This document shows, in pieces, positions 1 to 8,650 of a DNA stretch of 64,000 nt; position 1 is the stretch's first letter, and each line of letters starts with the position of its first letter. Origin of the DNA: Viridibacillus arenosi. GTDB taxonomy: Bacteria; Bacillota; Bacilli; Bacillales_A; Planococcaceae. The DNA lies in the NCBI RefSeq assembly GCF_001955655.1, contig NZ_MSPW01000005.1:202294-266293 (forward strand), in the 5' to 3' direction. The notes below the pieces were generated by a model that was not told the origin of the DNA, did not search any database, and saw only the letters and a program-made list of their open reading frames with translations. The position numbers were made by a program, and so were the translations under genes.

Positions 1-30
1 GTGGGTAATGGCTTTATCCAATTAAAATAG
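1..30 (+). CDS. Possible 3' end of an upstream ORF
   Basis: Frame 1 is open from the window edge to a TAG at 28-30, reading VGNGFIQLK. An RBS (GGAGGGG) for the next gene follows immediately, so this could be the tail of a gene co-transcribed with yvrJ. Nine codons are too few to identify a family or even prove coding. Confidence 0.25.
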   Translation: MGNGFIQLK

Positions 31-41
31 GAGGGGTTAGT

Positions 42-200
42 ATGGGAACCGATGCGGATTGGGTTTATTTAATCTCAAATTTTGGATTTCCAATTGTAAT
101 GACAATATACCTTTTAATACGTTTTGAAAAAAAACTAGAACGATTAACAGTTGGATTAGACTATCTCCGTGAAGTAATTGTTCAGAAGAAAAAAGGGTGA
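42..200 (+). CDS. yvrJ: YvrJ family small membrane protein
   Basis: This encodes a 52-residue protein with an N-terminal hydrophobic segment (about residues 8-26, beginning YLISNFGFPIVMTIYLL) followed by a charged helix (FEKKLERL...REVIVQKKKG). This is the pattern of the YvrJ family: one membrane anchor with a short cytoplasmic tail and no known biochemical function. AGGAGGGG sits 6 nt before the ATG. In B. subtilis yvrJ belongs to the SigO-RsoA regulon, and here SigO- and RsoA-like genes follow about 450 nt downstream, which supports the call. Function remains unknown. Confidence 0.8.
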   Translation: MGTDADWVYLISNFGFPIVMTIYLLIRFEKKLERLTVGLDYLREVIVQKKKG

Positions 201-654
201 ATTAAACAATCGAATCTCTTGTCTTAACTAATCTGGCCATGATTATGGAAAGGGTCATAATATATGAAAACAACATCGACGAATACTAGAAAATTCATAA
301 TGTAGAGGTGCAAAATAGATAAATTATGACCCTTTCATTGTAATTTAGTAGTTAAAATTTACTAATTATAAATTTTCTTATAAAAAGCGGGAAGTCCCAT
401 TACAAAAAAACGTTATTTATTTTTAATAATGATATGTGTTTTTTACCAAAAATGATAAAAAAGATACATTTTCATTTCAAATATGTGTGTTATCGTTAAA
501 ATTAACATAATTACTAAATTAACCCATAAACTAGTAATATAAGCGATAATTCAAACACCACTTTTGCTCCCTTAAAAATTCTAAAATTCATAATACTATT
601 TCTCGATCAATTTGTTTTATATTTCTCTTTCACATGAAAGGAGGAGTGTAGCTG
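201..654. other. Non-coding gap between yvrJ and sigO-like gene
   Basis: No convincing ORF is seen. The stretch is very AT-rich. It contains one exact 14-bp inverted repeat (248-261 and 323-336, annotated separately) and presumably the promoter of the downstream sigma gene, which I could not assign. Confidence 0.5.
248..336. repeat. 14-bp inverted repeat, 61-nt spacer
   Basis: The arms gaaagggtcataat (248-261) and attatgaccctttc (323-336) are exact reverse complements. The spacer is too long for a classic intrinsic terminator and no T-run follows directly. It could be a degenerate terminator for yvrJ, an operator pair or a small mobile-repeat relic. Confidence 0.6.
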
Positions 655-1245
655 ATGACAGTTAGAGAAGAAGAATTTTTCAAGAAATATGATGCTATGA
701 TGAAACAACCTATTATGAAAGAATTCTTAAAAAGTGGTGATAATCAACATATTTTTCATAAGGCAATCAATGACATGGATAAAGAAAGTATCGAACAACT
801 AAATGCATCCTTTCGCAGATACTATAAAAACATTATTCTTATTTCTTATATCTCAAAAACCATCCACTTTTCTGCAATTGAATTTGATAAAAAATTACGT
901 AGCTATTATAAAAAAAACCTTCCTATTCCCGGTGTAACTGAAGAATCCATCACCCAGGAAAAACACCTATTAATGGACCTTCTAATGTCGACGGATGAAG
1001 ATACGACTTTTATCAACTTTCAACGAAAACAAAAAAACATTAGTGACTATATTGCTAATGCTCATCTAAACTCTAAGATGAAATTGCTATCAAATAAGCA
1101 ATTACGTATTTTGGAATTAATCTACATTCATAATTTTAATAACAAACAAATCGCAAAAATATTAAACGAATCAGAACAAACTATTTCATATAACCATCAA
1201 GCTGCTTTAAAAAAATTAAGAAATGCATGTAAACAGAAAAAATAA
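655..1245 (+). CDS. sigO: SigO-like sigma factor subunit (region 4 half)
   Basis: This is a 196-residue protein whose C-terminus (about 135-190) is a sigma region 4 helix-turn-helix: LSNKQLRILELIYIHNFN, then KQIAKILNESEQTISYNHQ, then AALKKLRNA. No normal region 2 is visible in the N-terminal part. The next gene encodes a short RsoA-like protein, which is the arrangement of the B. subtilis two-subunit sigma factor SigO (YvrI) and RsoA (YvrHa), where SigO supplies the -35-binding half and RsoA the region-2-like half. GGAGG lies upstream of the ATG. YvrJ nearby fits. It could alternatively be a generic sigma-70-like regulator. Identification is by pattern, not alignment. Confidence 0.7.
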   Translation: MTVREEEFFKKYDAMMKQPIMKEFLKSGDNQHIFHKAINDMDKESIEQLNASFRRYYKNIILISYISKTIHFSAIEFDKKLRSYYKKNLPIPGVTEESITQEKHLLMDLLMSTDEDTTFINFQRKQKNISDYIANAHLNSKMKLLSNKQLRILELIYIHNFNNKQIAKILNESEQTISYNHQAALKKLRNACKQKK

Positions 1246-1377
1246 AATGAGGAATTACTTGTTCAATTCACGTTTGTTATAGTGATAATCTACTTAAAAT
1301 CGCAATCATTTTTCACGTAAAATATTATGTTTTGTTCTTATACCCTTTATTTAGATTTCAGAAAGAAATGGGGAAAC

Positions 1378-1599
1378 ATGATGGAAAACCAAATCTTGCA
1401 TGAAGTAGAAAACAAAGACCTAGAACGCATACTAGAAATCTTTAGACCTGCTATTAAGAAAAGTTTGATTAACACTCGTATGCAAGAGCGAGAAGATTTG
1501 GAACAAGAGATCAGTATGAAAATCCTAGAGAAATTAAGTTATTTGCAAGAAATAAGAACACCGGATTTTTTTGAGTTTATCGAATATCATGTAGATTAA
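1378..1599 (+). CDS. rsoA: RsoA-like sigma co-factor (region 2 half)
   Basis: This is a 73-residue protein, close to the small size of RsoA. It contains a helical stretch with LERILEIFRPAIKKSL and QEREDLEQEISMKILEKL, which resembles the start of sigma region 2 in helix-turn sigma proteins. It lies 132 nt after the sigO-like gene on the same strand. The open frame extends further upstream to 1327, but the ATG pair at 1378/1381 is preferred because it follows a purine-rich gaaagaaatgggg and matches the expected length. With its partner it is expected to form a bipartite sigma factor. The 132-nt gap could hold a second promoter. Confidence 0.6.
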   Translation: MMENQILHEVENKDLERILEIFRPAIKKSLINTRMQEREDLEQEISMKILEKLSYLQEIRTPDFFEFIEYHVD

Positions 1600-1893
1600 T
1601 TTGATATGAGCTGATTCTATAGTTTCATAATCATAAGCGTCCCTCTTTACGAAATGCTCATGATTTGGTTCTAGTAAAGAATCCGCAAGATCATTTTGGT
1701 AAGCCCAAAATTTAAAAATAAGAGGGAACGTGTCCATATTGCTGATAAGTCTTCCTACAATTGAGTTAAAGATGGATAATCTCCGAAAAAGGCAACGAAC
1801 AAAGGACGAGTTATGTTGGTGCTAATATGTAGTGGGCACTTATCATGGCTATGCCTGCATTTGTTGTCTTTTATAATAATTTAACTTAGTGAA
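1600..1893. other. Gap after rsoA, no clear gene
   Basis: The minus strand is open from 1737 to 1534 and encodes a 67-residue sequence that overlaps the end of rsoA. It has no RBS and no recognisable family, so it is not annotated as a gene. Nothing else is seen before the phnA terminator. Confidence 0.4.
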
Positions 1894-1938
1894 ATAAAAA
1901 AGAACTCATTTTGATAAATTACTTCTCAAAATGAATTC
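1894..1938 (-). terminator. Intrinsic terminator of phnA-like gene
   Basis: A 13-bp stem (1902-1914 paired with 1926-1938, one mismatch) is followed on the minus strand by a T-run (complement of 1894-1901). It lies 20 nt after the phnA stop. Confidence 0.8.
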
Positions 1939-1957
1939 TCCTATAAGCAATCTGATA

Positions 1958-2293
1958 TTAAATCTTTTTAACGAATTCCGATTTTAATTTCATTGCTCCA
2001 AAACCATCAATTTTACAATCAATATTATGATCGCCTTCAACTAAGCGAATGCTCTTTACTTTTGTCCCTATTTTCAAAACAGAAGAGCTACCTTTTACTT
2101 TAAGGTCTTTAATAACCGTAACCGAATCACCATCGTTTAATACGTTCCCATTAGCATCCTTGATGACTTTTGTATGTTCACTCTCTTCAGATTCTAAAGT
2201 CCATTCATGCGCACATTCTGGGCAGACAAAAAGACTTCCATCCTCGTAAGTGTATTCTGATTTACATTTCGGGCAGTTTGGTAAATCTAACAT
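1958..2293 (-). CDS. phnA: PhnA/YjdM family zinc-ribbon protein
   Basis: The 111-residue protein has an N-terminal zinc ribbon with Cys7-x2-Cys10 and Cys24-x2-Cys27, followed by a small beta domain containing [19 protein letters not shown] and ending LKSEFVKKI. This is the complete layout of the PhnA (YjdM) family. Despite the historic name, a role in alkylphosphonate use is not established for the family. An upstream in-frame ATG at 2314 exists, but GGAGG lies between the two ATGs, 11 nt before the codon at 2293, so the shorter start is chosen. It is monocistronic with its own terminator. Confidence 0.85.
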   Translation of the reverse strand: MLDLPNCPKCKSEYTYEDGSLFVCPECAHEWTLESEESEHTKVIKDANGNVLNDGDSVTVIKDLKVKGSSSVLKIGTKVKSIRLVEGDHNIDCKIDGFGAMKLKSEFVKKI

Positions 2294-2607
2294 CGTGTTT
2301 TTTCCTCCGTTCATTTCGGTCCATTTTCCCCTAAAAATATTTATAGTGCTCCGTATAAATAGCTATTACGAGCTGGACATACTAAAATTATATAAGTTGT
2401 TGCTTGCATGCTTATATACTGTCATAGTCCTTTCAGATTTACAAGCATTCCTTCAATTCCCGTTTTCACCAAAATGAATTATCATTTATTCTCTCCTCTA
2501 TAATTCTTTTATATCCCCATTTTTATGCAAATAAAAAACGCCCGATTTTCCAGCTTTAAGGCTGCATTTTCGAACGTACTAATAACAATAATTTTATTAC
2601 TATTTTT
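2294..2607. other. Intergenic gap between phnA and HAD gene
   Basis: It holds the phnA promoter region and a candidate terminator for the HAD gene at 2532-2580. No further gene is recognised. Confidence 0.5.
2532..2580 (-). terminator. Probable terminator of the HAD/DUF606 operon
   Basis: On the minus strand two 16-nt arms pair at both ends (GCAGC/GCTGG side and CGTTC/GGGCG side) around a small internal loop, and are followed by TTTTTTATTTG. The pairing is imperfect. Confidence 0.5.
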
Positions 2608-3300
2608 TTATTTACTATTTAGTATTTGATATAACTCACCAAGCTTTTGAATATGATACGTTGGCATAATTTTAGTGTTATTTGACTTCATATGCGGATT
2701 AAACCAACATGTATCAATGTTTGCTAGCTGTCCACCTTTAATATCTGAACTTAGAGAATCTCCGATAATTAAAGTATCCTCTGCCAAGAAGTTAGGAATT
2801 CTTGCAAAGACGTAATCAAAGTATTCCTTCATCGGCTTTTGAAAACCTGTATCTTCTGAAACAAAAATATCTTTAAATAGCGTATGTAATCCTGAAGCTC
2901 GTAGACGTTTGTCCTGTGTTTTGGAAATACCATTTGTCACTATATATAAATTATATTTGTCTTGTAGGCCTATGATTAATTCCAAGGCACCCTCTATAAG
3001 CTGATGTCCCTCTTCTAAATGAATTCGATAATTTCTTTCTAATAAGGTTCCATCAACTTCCTTACCATATTCTTTGAATAGAAGAGAAAAGCGCGTATTT
3101 ACTACCTCATCACGACCAATTTCACCCTTTTCAAAAGCACTCCAAAGGCCTTGATTAATTTCCTTATATCGCTCTTCTATCTCTTTCGTTAAAGGTAAGT
3201 TTTGATCTTTAAAAAGTAAGTATAATGCCTCTTTCTCCGCTGCTCCGAAGTCTAATAACGTATCATCTACATCAAATAATAATGTCTGATATTTTTTCAA
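2608..3300 (-). CDS. YjjG/YfnB-type HAD nucleotidase
   Basis: The 230-residue cytoplasmic hydrolase has all four HAD motifs: nucleophile D10 and acid D12 in LLFDVDDTLLD, T122 in VTNG, K155 in GFQKP, and GDSLSSD at 180-186. A helical cap lies between motifs I and II. Length and the pattern YLLFKDQNLPLT...RF match the YjjG/YfnB subgroup, which dephosphorylates noncanonical pyrimidine nucleotides. The start overlaps the stop of the upstream DUF606 gene by 4 nt, so the two are translationally coupled. The functional link to the transporter is not obvious. Confidence 0.85.
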   Translation of the reverse strand: MKKYQTLLFDVDDTLLDFGAAEKEALYLLFKDQNLPLTKEIEERYKEINQGLWSAFEKGEIGRDEVVNTRFSLLFKEYGKEVDGTLLERNYRIHLEEGHQLIEGALELIIGLQDKYNLYIVTNGISKTQDKRLRASGLHTLFKDIFVSEDTGFQKPMKEYFDYVFARIPNFLAEDTLIIGDSLSSDIKGGQLANIDTCWFNPHMKSNNTKIMPTYHIQKLGELYQILNSK

Positions 3301-3758
3301 AGTTGCTCCCCCACTTCTGCTGTTCTACCACCAAATTTATAGACAATTATACCACCAGCTATGACTAGTACACCTAGTAACTGCCGGAATGTAAAAGGAA
3401 CTTGCTCTAAACCAAACCACCCTAGTGAATCCCATAATAATGCAAAACTAAGTTGTGATGTCAGTACAATTGAAATGGCGTACGTCGGACCAAGCAATTT
3501 GATTCCATTCAAAATGCAAATAACGACGCCGACACCTATTAATCCGCTGAACCAATACCATAGCTGCATATTATGTAAATTAAATACGTTTCCACCTTCA
3601 ACAATTAGTCCCATCGTTAGTGAAGCTAAAAATCCCATTCCTAACACTAATGTCGTTGAAGCCCAAGAACCTGTATGTTCATTCACTTTGCTATTAAAAA
3701 TATTTTGCAAGCCAACTAATGCACCTGCCACAAGCGCTAATATTAATCCTACAATCAT
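3297..3758 (-). CDS. DMT family transporter, half-size (DUF606/YdcZ)
   Basis: This protein of about 153 residues has five predicted membrane helices (MIVGLILALVAGALVGLQN, TTLVLGMGFLASLTMGLIV, WYWFSGLIGVGVVICIL, AISIVLTSQLSFALLWD and QLLGVLVIAGGIIVY). It is typical of the five-helix DUF606 branch of the drug/metabolite transporter superfamily, which usually works as pairs. The frame starts at 3773, but GGGAG falls inside it, 8 nt before the ATG at 3758, so that start is preferred. A second DUF606 gene lies in the same operon, giving a likely heterodimer. The substrate is unknown. Confidence 0.8.
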   Translation of the reverse strand: MIVGLILALVAGALVGLQNIFNSKVNEHTGSWASTTLVLGMGFLASLTMGLIVEGGNVFNLHNMQLWYWFSGLIGVGVVICILNGIKLLGPTYAISIVLTSQLSFALLWDSLGWFGLEQVPFTFRQLLGVLVIAGGIIVYKFGGRTAEVGEQL

Positions 3759-3784
3759 CATCACTACTCCCATCTATATTTGAT

Positions 3785-4483
3785 TCATTCATAAATATTG
3801 TGATTGGCAAGGGTGCTTAATGCTTCACGATTTGTCACGATAATTGACTCCTTAGTACGTTCAATTAGCCCTTCTGCGCATAATTGCTGGATTACTCGAT
3901 TGAGATGTCTATAACTCGTTCCGATTAAATCCGCTACATCTCCTAAACGATTTGTACTTAGTCCTCCATCATATTGTGCATCAGAATCATAAAAAGAAAT
4001 GGACAATAGATAACTAGCTAATCTCACTTCTACTGGATATAGCAAATTAAAGCTTAAAAAGTTGGATTTTATATGGAATTTTCTTGTGATGGTATCAAGT
4101 AAAAATCGTAGTAATGGCGTATATTCACTCCCATATTTTTTTAGCCATTGATAATGAATACCAATCATAACAACAGGAGAAACAGCTTCAACTGTATTAA
4201 TAATATCTACATCTTGAACGTATTCAATATCACCAATTAGATAAAGTGGGGTCTTAAAAGAGAGTATTAATTTTCTACCTTCCGAGGAGCTTGTAAAAAT
4301 TTTGATTTTCCCTTTTACAAGTATATAAAGGTATTGCGACGAATCTCCCTGTGAACAAATATCTTCCCCCTGGTCGAAGCTATACAAGGATAAATGCTCT
4401 ATTAAAGATTTATTAAAAATGGACTCTAATTGATACTCTTTTAAATAGTAATTAAGTTGCTCACGATTATCTAATTTCTTCAT
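3785..4483 (-). CDS. Crp/Fnr family transcriptional regulator (YeiL-like)
   Basis: The 232-residue regulator has an N-terminal cyclic-nucleotide-binding-like beta barrel (about 15-130, with CSQGDSSQYLYILVKGKIKIF) and a C-terminal winged helix (about 150-225, with LGDVADLIGTSYRHLNRVIQQL). No Cys cluster typical of Fnr is present, so an Fe-S oxygen sensor is unlikely. It sits between two DUF606 half-transporter genes on the same strand, so it probably controls this operon. A perfect 12-bp palindrome at 5021-5032 upstream of the first gene is a candidate binding site. Confidence 0.85.
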   Translation of the reverse strand: MKKLDNREQLNYYLKEYQLESIFNKSLIEHLSLYSFDQGEDICSQGDSSQYLYILVKGKIKIFTSSSEGRKLILSFKTPLYLIGDIEYVQDVDIINTVEAVSPVVMIGIHYQWLKKYGSEYTPLLRFLLDTITRKFHIKSNFLSFNLLYPVEVRLASYLLSISFYDSDAQYDGGLSTNRLGDVADLIGTSYRHLNRVIQQLCAEGLIERTKESIIVTNREALSTLANHNIYE

Positions 4484-4532
4484 GAATCGATTCCACCTCC
4501 TATATTTCCACCTTAGTCATTCTAAACGTTTC

Positions 4533-4958
4533 TCAGAAACCTAAAATAATTACTCCCACTACCATCATTCCAATACCGATAAATTGTGGTAACTTCATCT
4601 GTTGCTTTCCCACACCAAACCAACCTTTAATATCAATAACAAAAGTCAAACCAAGCTGGGCAATGAGCACTACTGATATAGTTAGCGTAACACCAATTCG
4701 ATGAATCGCCGAAATATTACTAAAGATAATTATGGCGGCAAAGGCTCCACCAACCAAATAGTAAGGTTTTACTTTCTTGAACATTTGCAAGCTGCCATCT
4801 CGGACAAAAAGGAAGATCAACAAAGCCATGACAAATCCCGTTAATTGCGTTATTGTCGCAGTTTGCCAAATGCCAATATCTTGGCTAATTCGTGCATTAG
4901 CTACCCCTTGTAGCGTAATAAAAGCCCCGCCTAAAAATGCAAAGAGAACTCCGCGCAT
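4533..4958 (-). CDS. DMT family transporter, half-size (DUF606/YdcZ)
   Basis: This 141-residue protein with five hydrophobic segments is homologous in layout to the DUF606 protein two genes downstream (both have a GAxxxLQG/N motif in helix 1 and an S-VVLIAQLGLTF/S-VLTSQLSFAL motif in helix 4). It is the first gene of a four-gene run on the minus strand (DUF606, Crp/Fnr, DUF606, HAD). AGGGGGAG lies 6 nt before the ATG. The two halves likely insert in opposite orientation and assemble as a heterodimer, as known for paired small DMT proteins. The substrate is unknown. Confidence 0.8.
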   Translation of the reverse strand: MRGVLFAFLGGAFITLQGVANARISQDIGIWQTATITQLTGFVMALLIFLFVRDGSLQMFKKVKPYYLVGGAFAAIIIFSNISAIHRIGVTLTISVVLIAQLGLTFVIDIKGWFGVGKQQMKLPQFIGIGMMVVGVIILGF

Positions 4959-5020
4959 ACTTCACTCCCCCTATTTAAATTGTTCTCTCTATTAAAAAAC
5001 ACATGCACTAATTTTGGGAA

Positions 5021-5032
5021 GGACATATGTCC
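5021..5032. promoter_or_regulatory. 12-bp perfect palindrome upstream of DUF606 operon
   Basis: ggacatatgtcc is self-complementary and lies 63 nt before the ATG of the first operon gene. It may be the operator of the Crp/Fnr-type regulator encoded inside the operon. It does not match the classical TGTGA-N6-TCACA box. Confidence 0.45.
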
Positions 5033-5134
5033 CTAAAACGTTTGATTATTTAATTCCATATAAAAACCTCAAAAAGGGATTACTAAGTATCCACAATTTG
5101 AGGCAATGTTTACTATATTAATTAAAACCACACT

Positions 5135-6046
5135 TTATAAATGCTTATGCTCTACACGCCGCACAAAAGAAAATCCTGCTTCAGGACGATTTATTAAATA
5201 AATACTTATTAATATCAATACTAATCCTAACAATAAAGAATATGTAAATGGTTCATTTAGGAACAGCGTACCAATGACAACTGCAATTAAAGGTACTAAG
5301 AATGTAAAAGAAGCTACTTTGCTTGATTCACCAGAACTCATTAAATAGAAATAAGCTGCCGTTGCACCTGGGACTGCGATAACCGTTCCAAATAATAAAC
5401 AACTAATATAACTAATATTCCATGTTATATCTGAAATTTGTTCTGTTGCTATACCCCCCATACTTAAGATTGTTCCACCAATAATACTTTGAATTGCGAC
5501 GAGCCATAGTCCATGTACTTGTGAACTTGTTTTTTTTACATAAACAACACCAACTGCCCATCCAATACCTGTAATAAGCGCTAACATGATACCAAATAAT
5601 GATACATTACCTGTAAAACCATCCAACGATACTGCAGCTACGCCTAAGAAACCTATAACAAGCCCCACTACTTTAATGGCAGATAATGATTCGTTTAGCC
5701 ACATCCAAGCTAAAATTGGTACTAACACTGGTTGTAAATAAACAATAACGGAATATAAACCTGATGGTAAATATTGTAGACCAACTGTTTGTACACCATT
5801 AAATATAACGGTATTCAACAAACCAACTATCACATAAACTTTCCAATTCCTCTTCCATTCGATTTTGCGCCATTGTGGTAATAATATTCCGGCTAATAGA
5901 ATACCACCAAATAATGTGCGCATTCCTGCATATAACAAAGGCGGTGTATAATTAAGAGCCATTTTGTATATCGGCCAACACATTCCCCAAGCGATGACCA
6001 CAAATGTGATTAATAAAGCGGTTTTTGCACGTGATTCTCTCTGCAT
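5135..6046 (-). CDS. EamA (DMT) family full-length exporter
   Basis: The 303-residue membrane protein has ten predicted helices arranged as two EamA repeats (about 10-140 and 155-290); the second repeat begins near SLFGIMLALITGIGWAVGVVYVKK. This is the normal full-length DMT layout. AAAGGAG precedes the ATG by 8 nt. Family members export amino acids, purines or other small metabolites; the substrate cannot be told from sequence. It is transcribed alone, upstream of and in the same direction as the DUF606 operon. Confidence 0.85.
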   Translation of the reverse strand: MQRESRAKTALLITFVVIAWGMCWPIYKMALNYTPPLLYAGMRTLFGGILLAGILLPQWRKIEWKRNWKVYVIVGLLNTVIFNGVQTVGLQYLPSGLYSVIVYLQPVLVPILAWMWLNESLSAIKVVGLVIGFLGVAAVSLDGFTGNVSLFGIMLALITGIGWAVGVVYVKKTSSQVHGLWLVAIQSIIGGTILSMGGIATEQISDITWNISYISCLLFGTVIAVPGATAAYFYLMSSGESSKVASFTFLVPLIAVVIGTLFLNEPFTYSLLLGLVLILISIYLINRPEAGFSFVRRVEHKHL

Positions 6047-6204
6047 CCCTGTATCTCCTTTGATTTTAACAATGTTCCAAATATATTTACCTGATTTTTT
6101 AGAATCATCTATCTATTATTTTGGTATCCATTATTATATCTTAAGATAGTATTCTTCGTAAGTAAGGTTAAAAATATTTTATCCATTCATCTATTATTCG
6201 AAGA

Positions 6205-6245
6205 AATAAAAAAGAGCCATTGAGAGATAATTCCCTCAATGGCTC
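6205..6245 (-). terminator. Intrinsic terminator of alcohol dehydrogenase gene
   Basis: The arms gagccattgag (6214-6224) and ctcaatggctc (6235-6245) pair perfectly. On the minus strand the stem is followed by a T-run (complement of 6205-6213). Confidence 0.9.
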
Positions 6246-6271
6246 AATATATAAAATCTAATTTTCTATCA

Positions 6272-7435
6272 TTACAATGATGCGCTATAAATATCCATTA
6301 CATCTTCTTTATTCAGTTTTGTAAAATTACCGAATTCACCATAAATCATCGCTTTGTCAGCCATAACTTCTAGCTTGCTATCATCAATATCATAATCAGC
6401 TAGTCGTGATGGGGCGCCGATGCTGTTCCAGAATTCGCGAAGTTTTTGAATACCTTCTAATCCCGCTTCTTCATCAGTTTTCCCTTCAGGATCAACACCA
6501 AATACTCTTACAGCTAACTGTTTAAAGCGTGCTGGTTTGACTTTTAAATTGTGTTCCATCCAATGAGGGAATAGAATCGCAAGTCCACCACCATGAGGAA
6601 TATCATAAACTGCAGAAACAGCATGCTCAAGATTATGAGATGCCCAATCTCCACGGTAGCCCATATTTAAAATACCATTTAATGCCATAGTACCGTTATA
6701 TAAAATCGTAGAACGATACTCATAATTTTCAAGGTCATTTAACAGCTTTGGTGCAGTCTCGATAACAGTTAACAGTAATGATTCACACATACGATCTTGG
6801 AAAAGAGTGTTTTCTTCAAGATGGAAATAATGTTCTAACACATGCGACATCATATCTACCATTCCGTAAATCGTTTGATCTCTAGGAACAGTATACGTAT
6901 TAACTGGATCTAAAATTGAAAATTGTGGGAATGTGACAGTACTTCCCCAACCATATTTTTCGTTTGTTTCCCAATTCGTAATAACAGAACCAGCGTTCAT
7001 TTCAGATCCTGTTGCAGCAAGAGTTAAAACCGTTCCGAATGGAAGTGCTTCTGTTGCAAATGCTTTTTTAACTACTAAATCCCATGCATCACCGTCATAT
7101 TTTGCACCTGCAGCAATAAGCTTCGTACAATCAATTACACTTCCGCCACCAACTGCTAAAATGAAGTCAATGTTCTCAGCTTTACAAATCTCAATTCCTT
7201 TTCTAGCTGTTGAAAGCCGAGGGTTTGGTTCTACTCCAGATAGCTCAAAAACCTCTACGCCAATTTCATTTAACATATTCATTACATTGTCATATAGGCC
7301 ATTACGCTTAATGCTTCCGCCACCATAAACAACTAATACCTTTTTACCAAATTTCGGCACCTCAGTTTTTAACTGCTCTAACTGTCCTTGTCCAAAAATT
7401 AGTTTCGTAGGATTCCAAAAAGTGAAATTTTGCAA
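6272..7435 (-). CDS. Iron-containing alcohol dehydrogenase (YugJ/BdhA type)
   Basis: This group III Fe-ADH has 387 residues. The Rossmann part carries the NAD(P)-binding GGGS ([11 protein letters not shown] and [13 protein letters not shown]). The helical part carries the metal ligands (D195-type region in [17 protein letters not shown], and [20 protein letters not shown]). It closely follows B. subtilis YugJ and clostridial butanol dehydrogenase and probably reduces aldehydes to alcohols with NAD(P)H. The longest frame begins at 7492, but a GGAGG sits 9 nt before a TTG at 7435 whose product ([17 protein letters not shown]) matches the family N-terminus, so TTG is the start. Confidence 0.88.
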   Translation of the reverse strand: MQNFTFWNPTKLIFGQGQLEQLKTEVPKFGKKVLVVYGGGSIKRNGLYDNVMNMLNEIGVEVFELSGVEPNPRLSTARKGIEICKAENIDFILAVGGGSVIDCTKLIAAGAKYDGDAWDLVVKKAFATEALPFGTVLTLAATGSEMNAGSVITNWETNEKYGWGSTVTFPQFSILDPVNTYTVPRDQTIYGMVDMMSHVLEHYFHLEENTLFQDRMCESLLLTVIETAPKLLNDLENYEYRSTILYNGTMALNGILNMGYRGDWASHNLEHAVSAVYDIPHGGGLAILFPHWMEHNLKVKPARFKQLAVRVFGVDPEGKTDEEAGLEGIQKLREFWNSIGAPSRLADYDIDDSKLEVMADKAMIYGEFGNFTKLNKEDVMDIYSASL

Positions 7436-7746
7436 AATAAAAAACCTCCTTATTCTTCCTTCATTATATATTTTATTTCTAAAAACTAACAATCATTTGA
7501 TTACATGCTAAACAAACACTTTTCAATAATTTATATGTATAAAAGATTCTTTAAATCCTCACAAAAAACCCAACTTCTGTTAGGAATACAATTAAAATTA
7601 ACTGATTGCTATCCATAAAAAGTTGGGGTTTAATTGGGAAAAACGGCTGCACCATGCTCTCCTATTATCATGATTTTTTAACTTAAAATTAATATATTCA
7701 TTTATAGCTTCCTGAGAAAATCATTTTTAAAACCACATATTAATAC
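7436..7746. other. Gap with a long imperfect inverted repeat
   Basis: aaacccaactt (7566-7576) and aagttggggttt (7620-7631) pair with one bulge across a 43-nt loop. It could be a weak plus- or minus-strand terminator for the SDR gene. No ORF is recognised. Confidence 0.4.
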
Positions 7747-8613
7747 TTAAGATGACATGACCATACCACCGTTCACATGAATACATTGCCCTGTGATATA
7801 AGCTCCTTCATCTGCAGCTAATAAAACATATGCTCCCGCAAGATCGGCTGGTTGACCAGGACGACTCAGTGGAGTGTCTATGCCGAATTCTGCAACTCTC
7901 TCCTCATCAAATGATGCTGGAATAAGAGGCGTCCAAATGGGTCCTGGGGCTACCATATTTACACGAATCGATTTGTTGGCGAGATTCTGCGCTAAACTAC
8001 GAGTAAAACCAACAATGGCACCTTTTGTAGCTGTATAATCCATGAGCGTTGGATTGCCTACGTAAGGATTAACCGAAGCCGTATTAATAATAGAATTCCC
8101 CTGTTTTAAGTGTGGTACTGCAAACTTACTCATATAAAATACGGAGTAAATATTGGAGCGAAACGTTTTGTCCCATTGTTCTGCAGTTATATCCTCAATA
8201 TTTTCAGCAGTATATTGTATTGCTGCATTATTAACGAGAATATCAAGTTGCCCAAATTCACTTACAGTTGTATCAACCAGTTCTTTACACTTTTCTTCAT
8301 CTGTAACATCTCCAGGAAGTAAGAGACAGCGAACACCTTCTGCTTCTACTAGTTTCTTTGTATCCTTTGCATTACTATCTTCATCAAAGTAGTTAATGGC
8401 TACATGTGCCCCTTCTTTTGCATAGGCAATAGCAATTGCACGCCCAATTCCGCTATCTCCCCCCGTTATTAAAGCAATGCGGTCTTTTAATTTACCACTT
8501 CCAATATAATTAGTCGGTTGTACTGGTAGAGGGTTCATTTGTGATTCTATTCCCGGTTGCTTCTGCTGTGTTTGCCCCGGTTGCCCATCTGTTTGGCTTT
8601 CATAAATATTCAA
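7747..8613 (-). CDS. Short-chain dehydrogenase, general-stress type (YhdF/YdaD-like)
   Basis: The 288-residue SDR carries a Gln/Pro-rich N-terminal tail (1-40), a nucleotide-binding TGGDSGIG motif at 50-57, NNAA in the central strand, and the catalytic Ser and YTATK motif. The long tail and the ending GAYITGQCIHVNGGMVMSS are typical of the Bacillus general-stress oxidoreductases YdaD/YhdF/YhxC. AAGGAGGAG precedes the ATG. A SigB-type promoter (GTTTAA-14-GGGTAG) sits about 40 nt upstream, which supports a stress role. The substrate is unknown. Confidence 0.88.
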   Translation of the reverse strand: MNIYESQTDGQPGQTQQKQPGIESQMNPLPVQPTNYIGSGKLKDRIALITGGDSGIGRAIAIAYAKEGAHVAINYFDEDSNAKDTKKLVEAEGVRCLLLPGDVTDEEKCKELVDTTVSEFGQLDILVNNAAIQYTAENIEDITAEQWDKTFRSNIYSVFYMSKFAVPHLKQGNSIINTASVNPYVGNPTLMDYTATKGAIVGFTRSLAQNLANKSIRVNMVAPGPIWTPLIPASFDEERVAEFGIDTPLSRPGQPADLAGAYVLLAADEGAYITGQCIHVNGGMVMSS

Positions 8614-8650
8614 TGAAATCTCCTCCTTAATTTTTTAATATACTATTTCT

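Noticed and set aside
1534..1737. Minus-strand ORF of 67 codons overlapping the end of rsoA
   Set aside because: The residue mix looks protein-like (EHFVKRDAYDYETIESAH), but there is no RBS, it overlaps a better-supported gene and I recognise no family. It could be a remnant.
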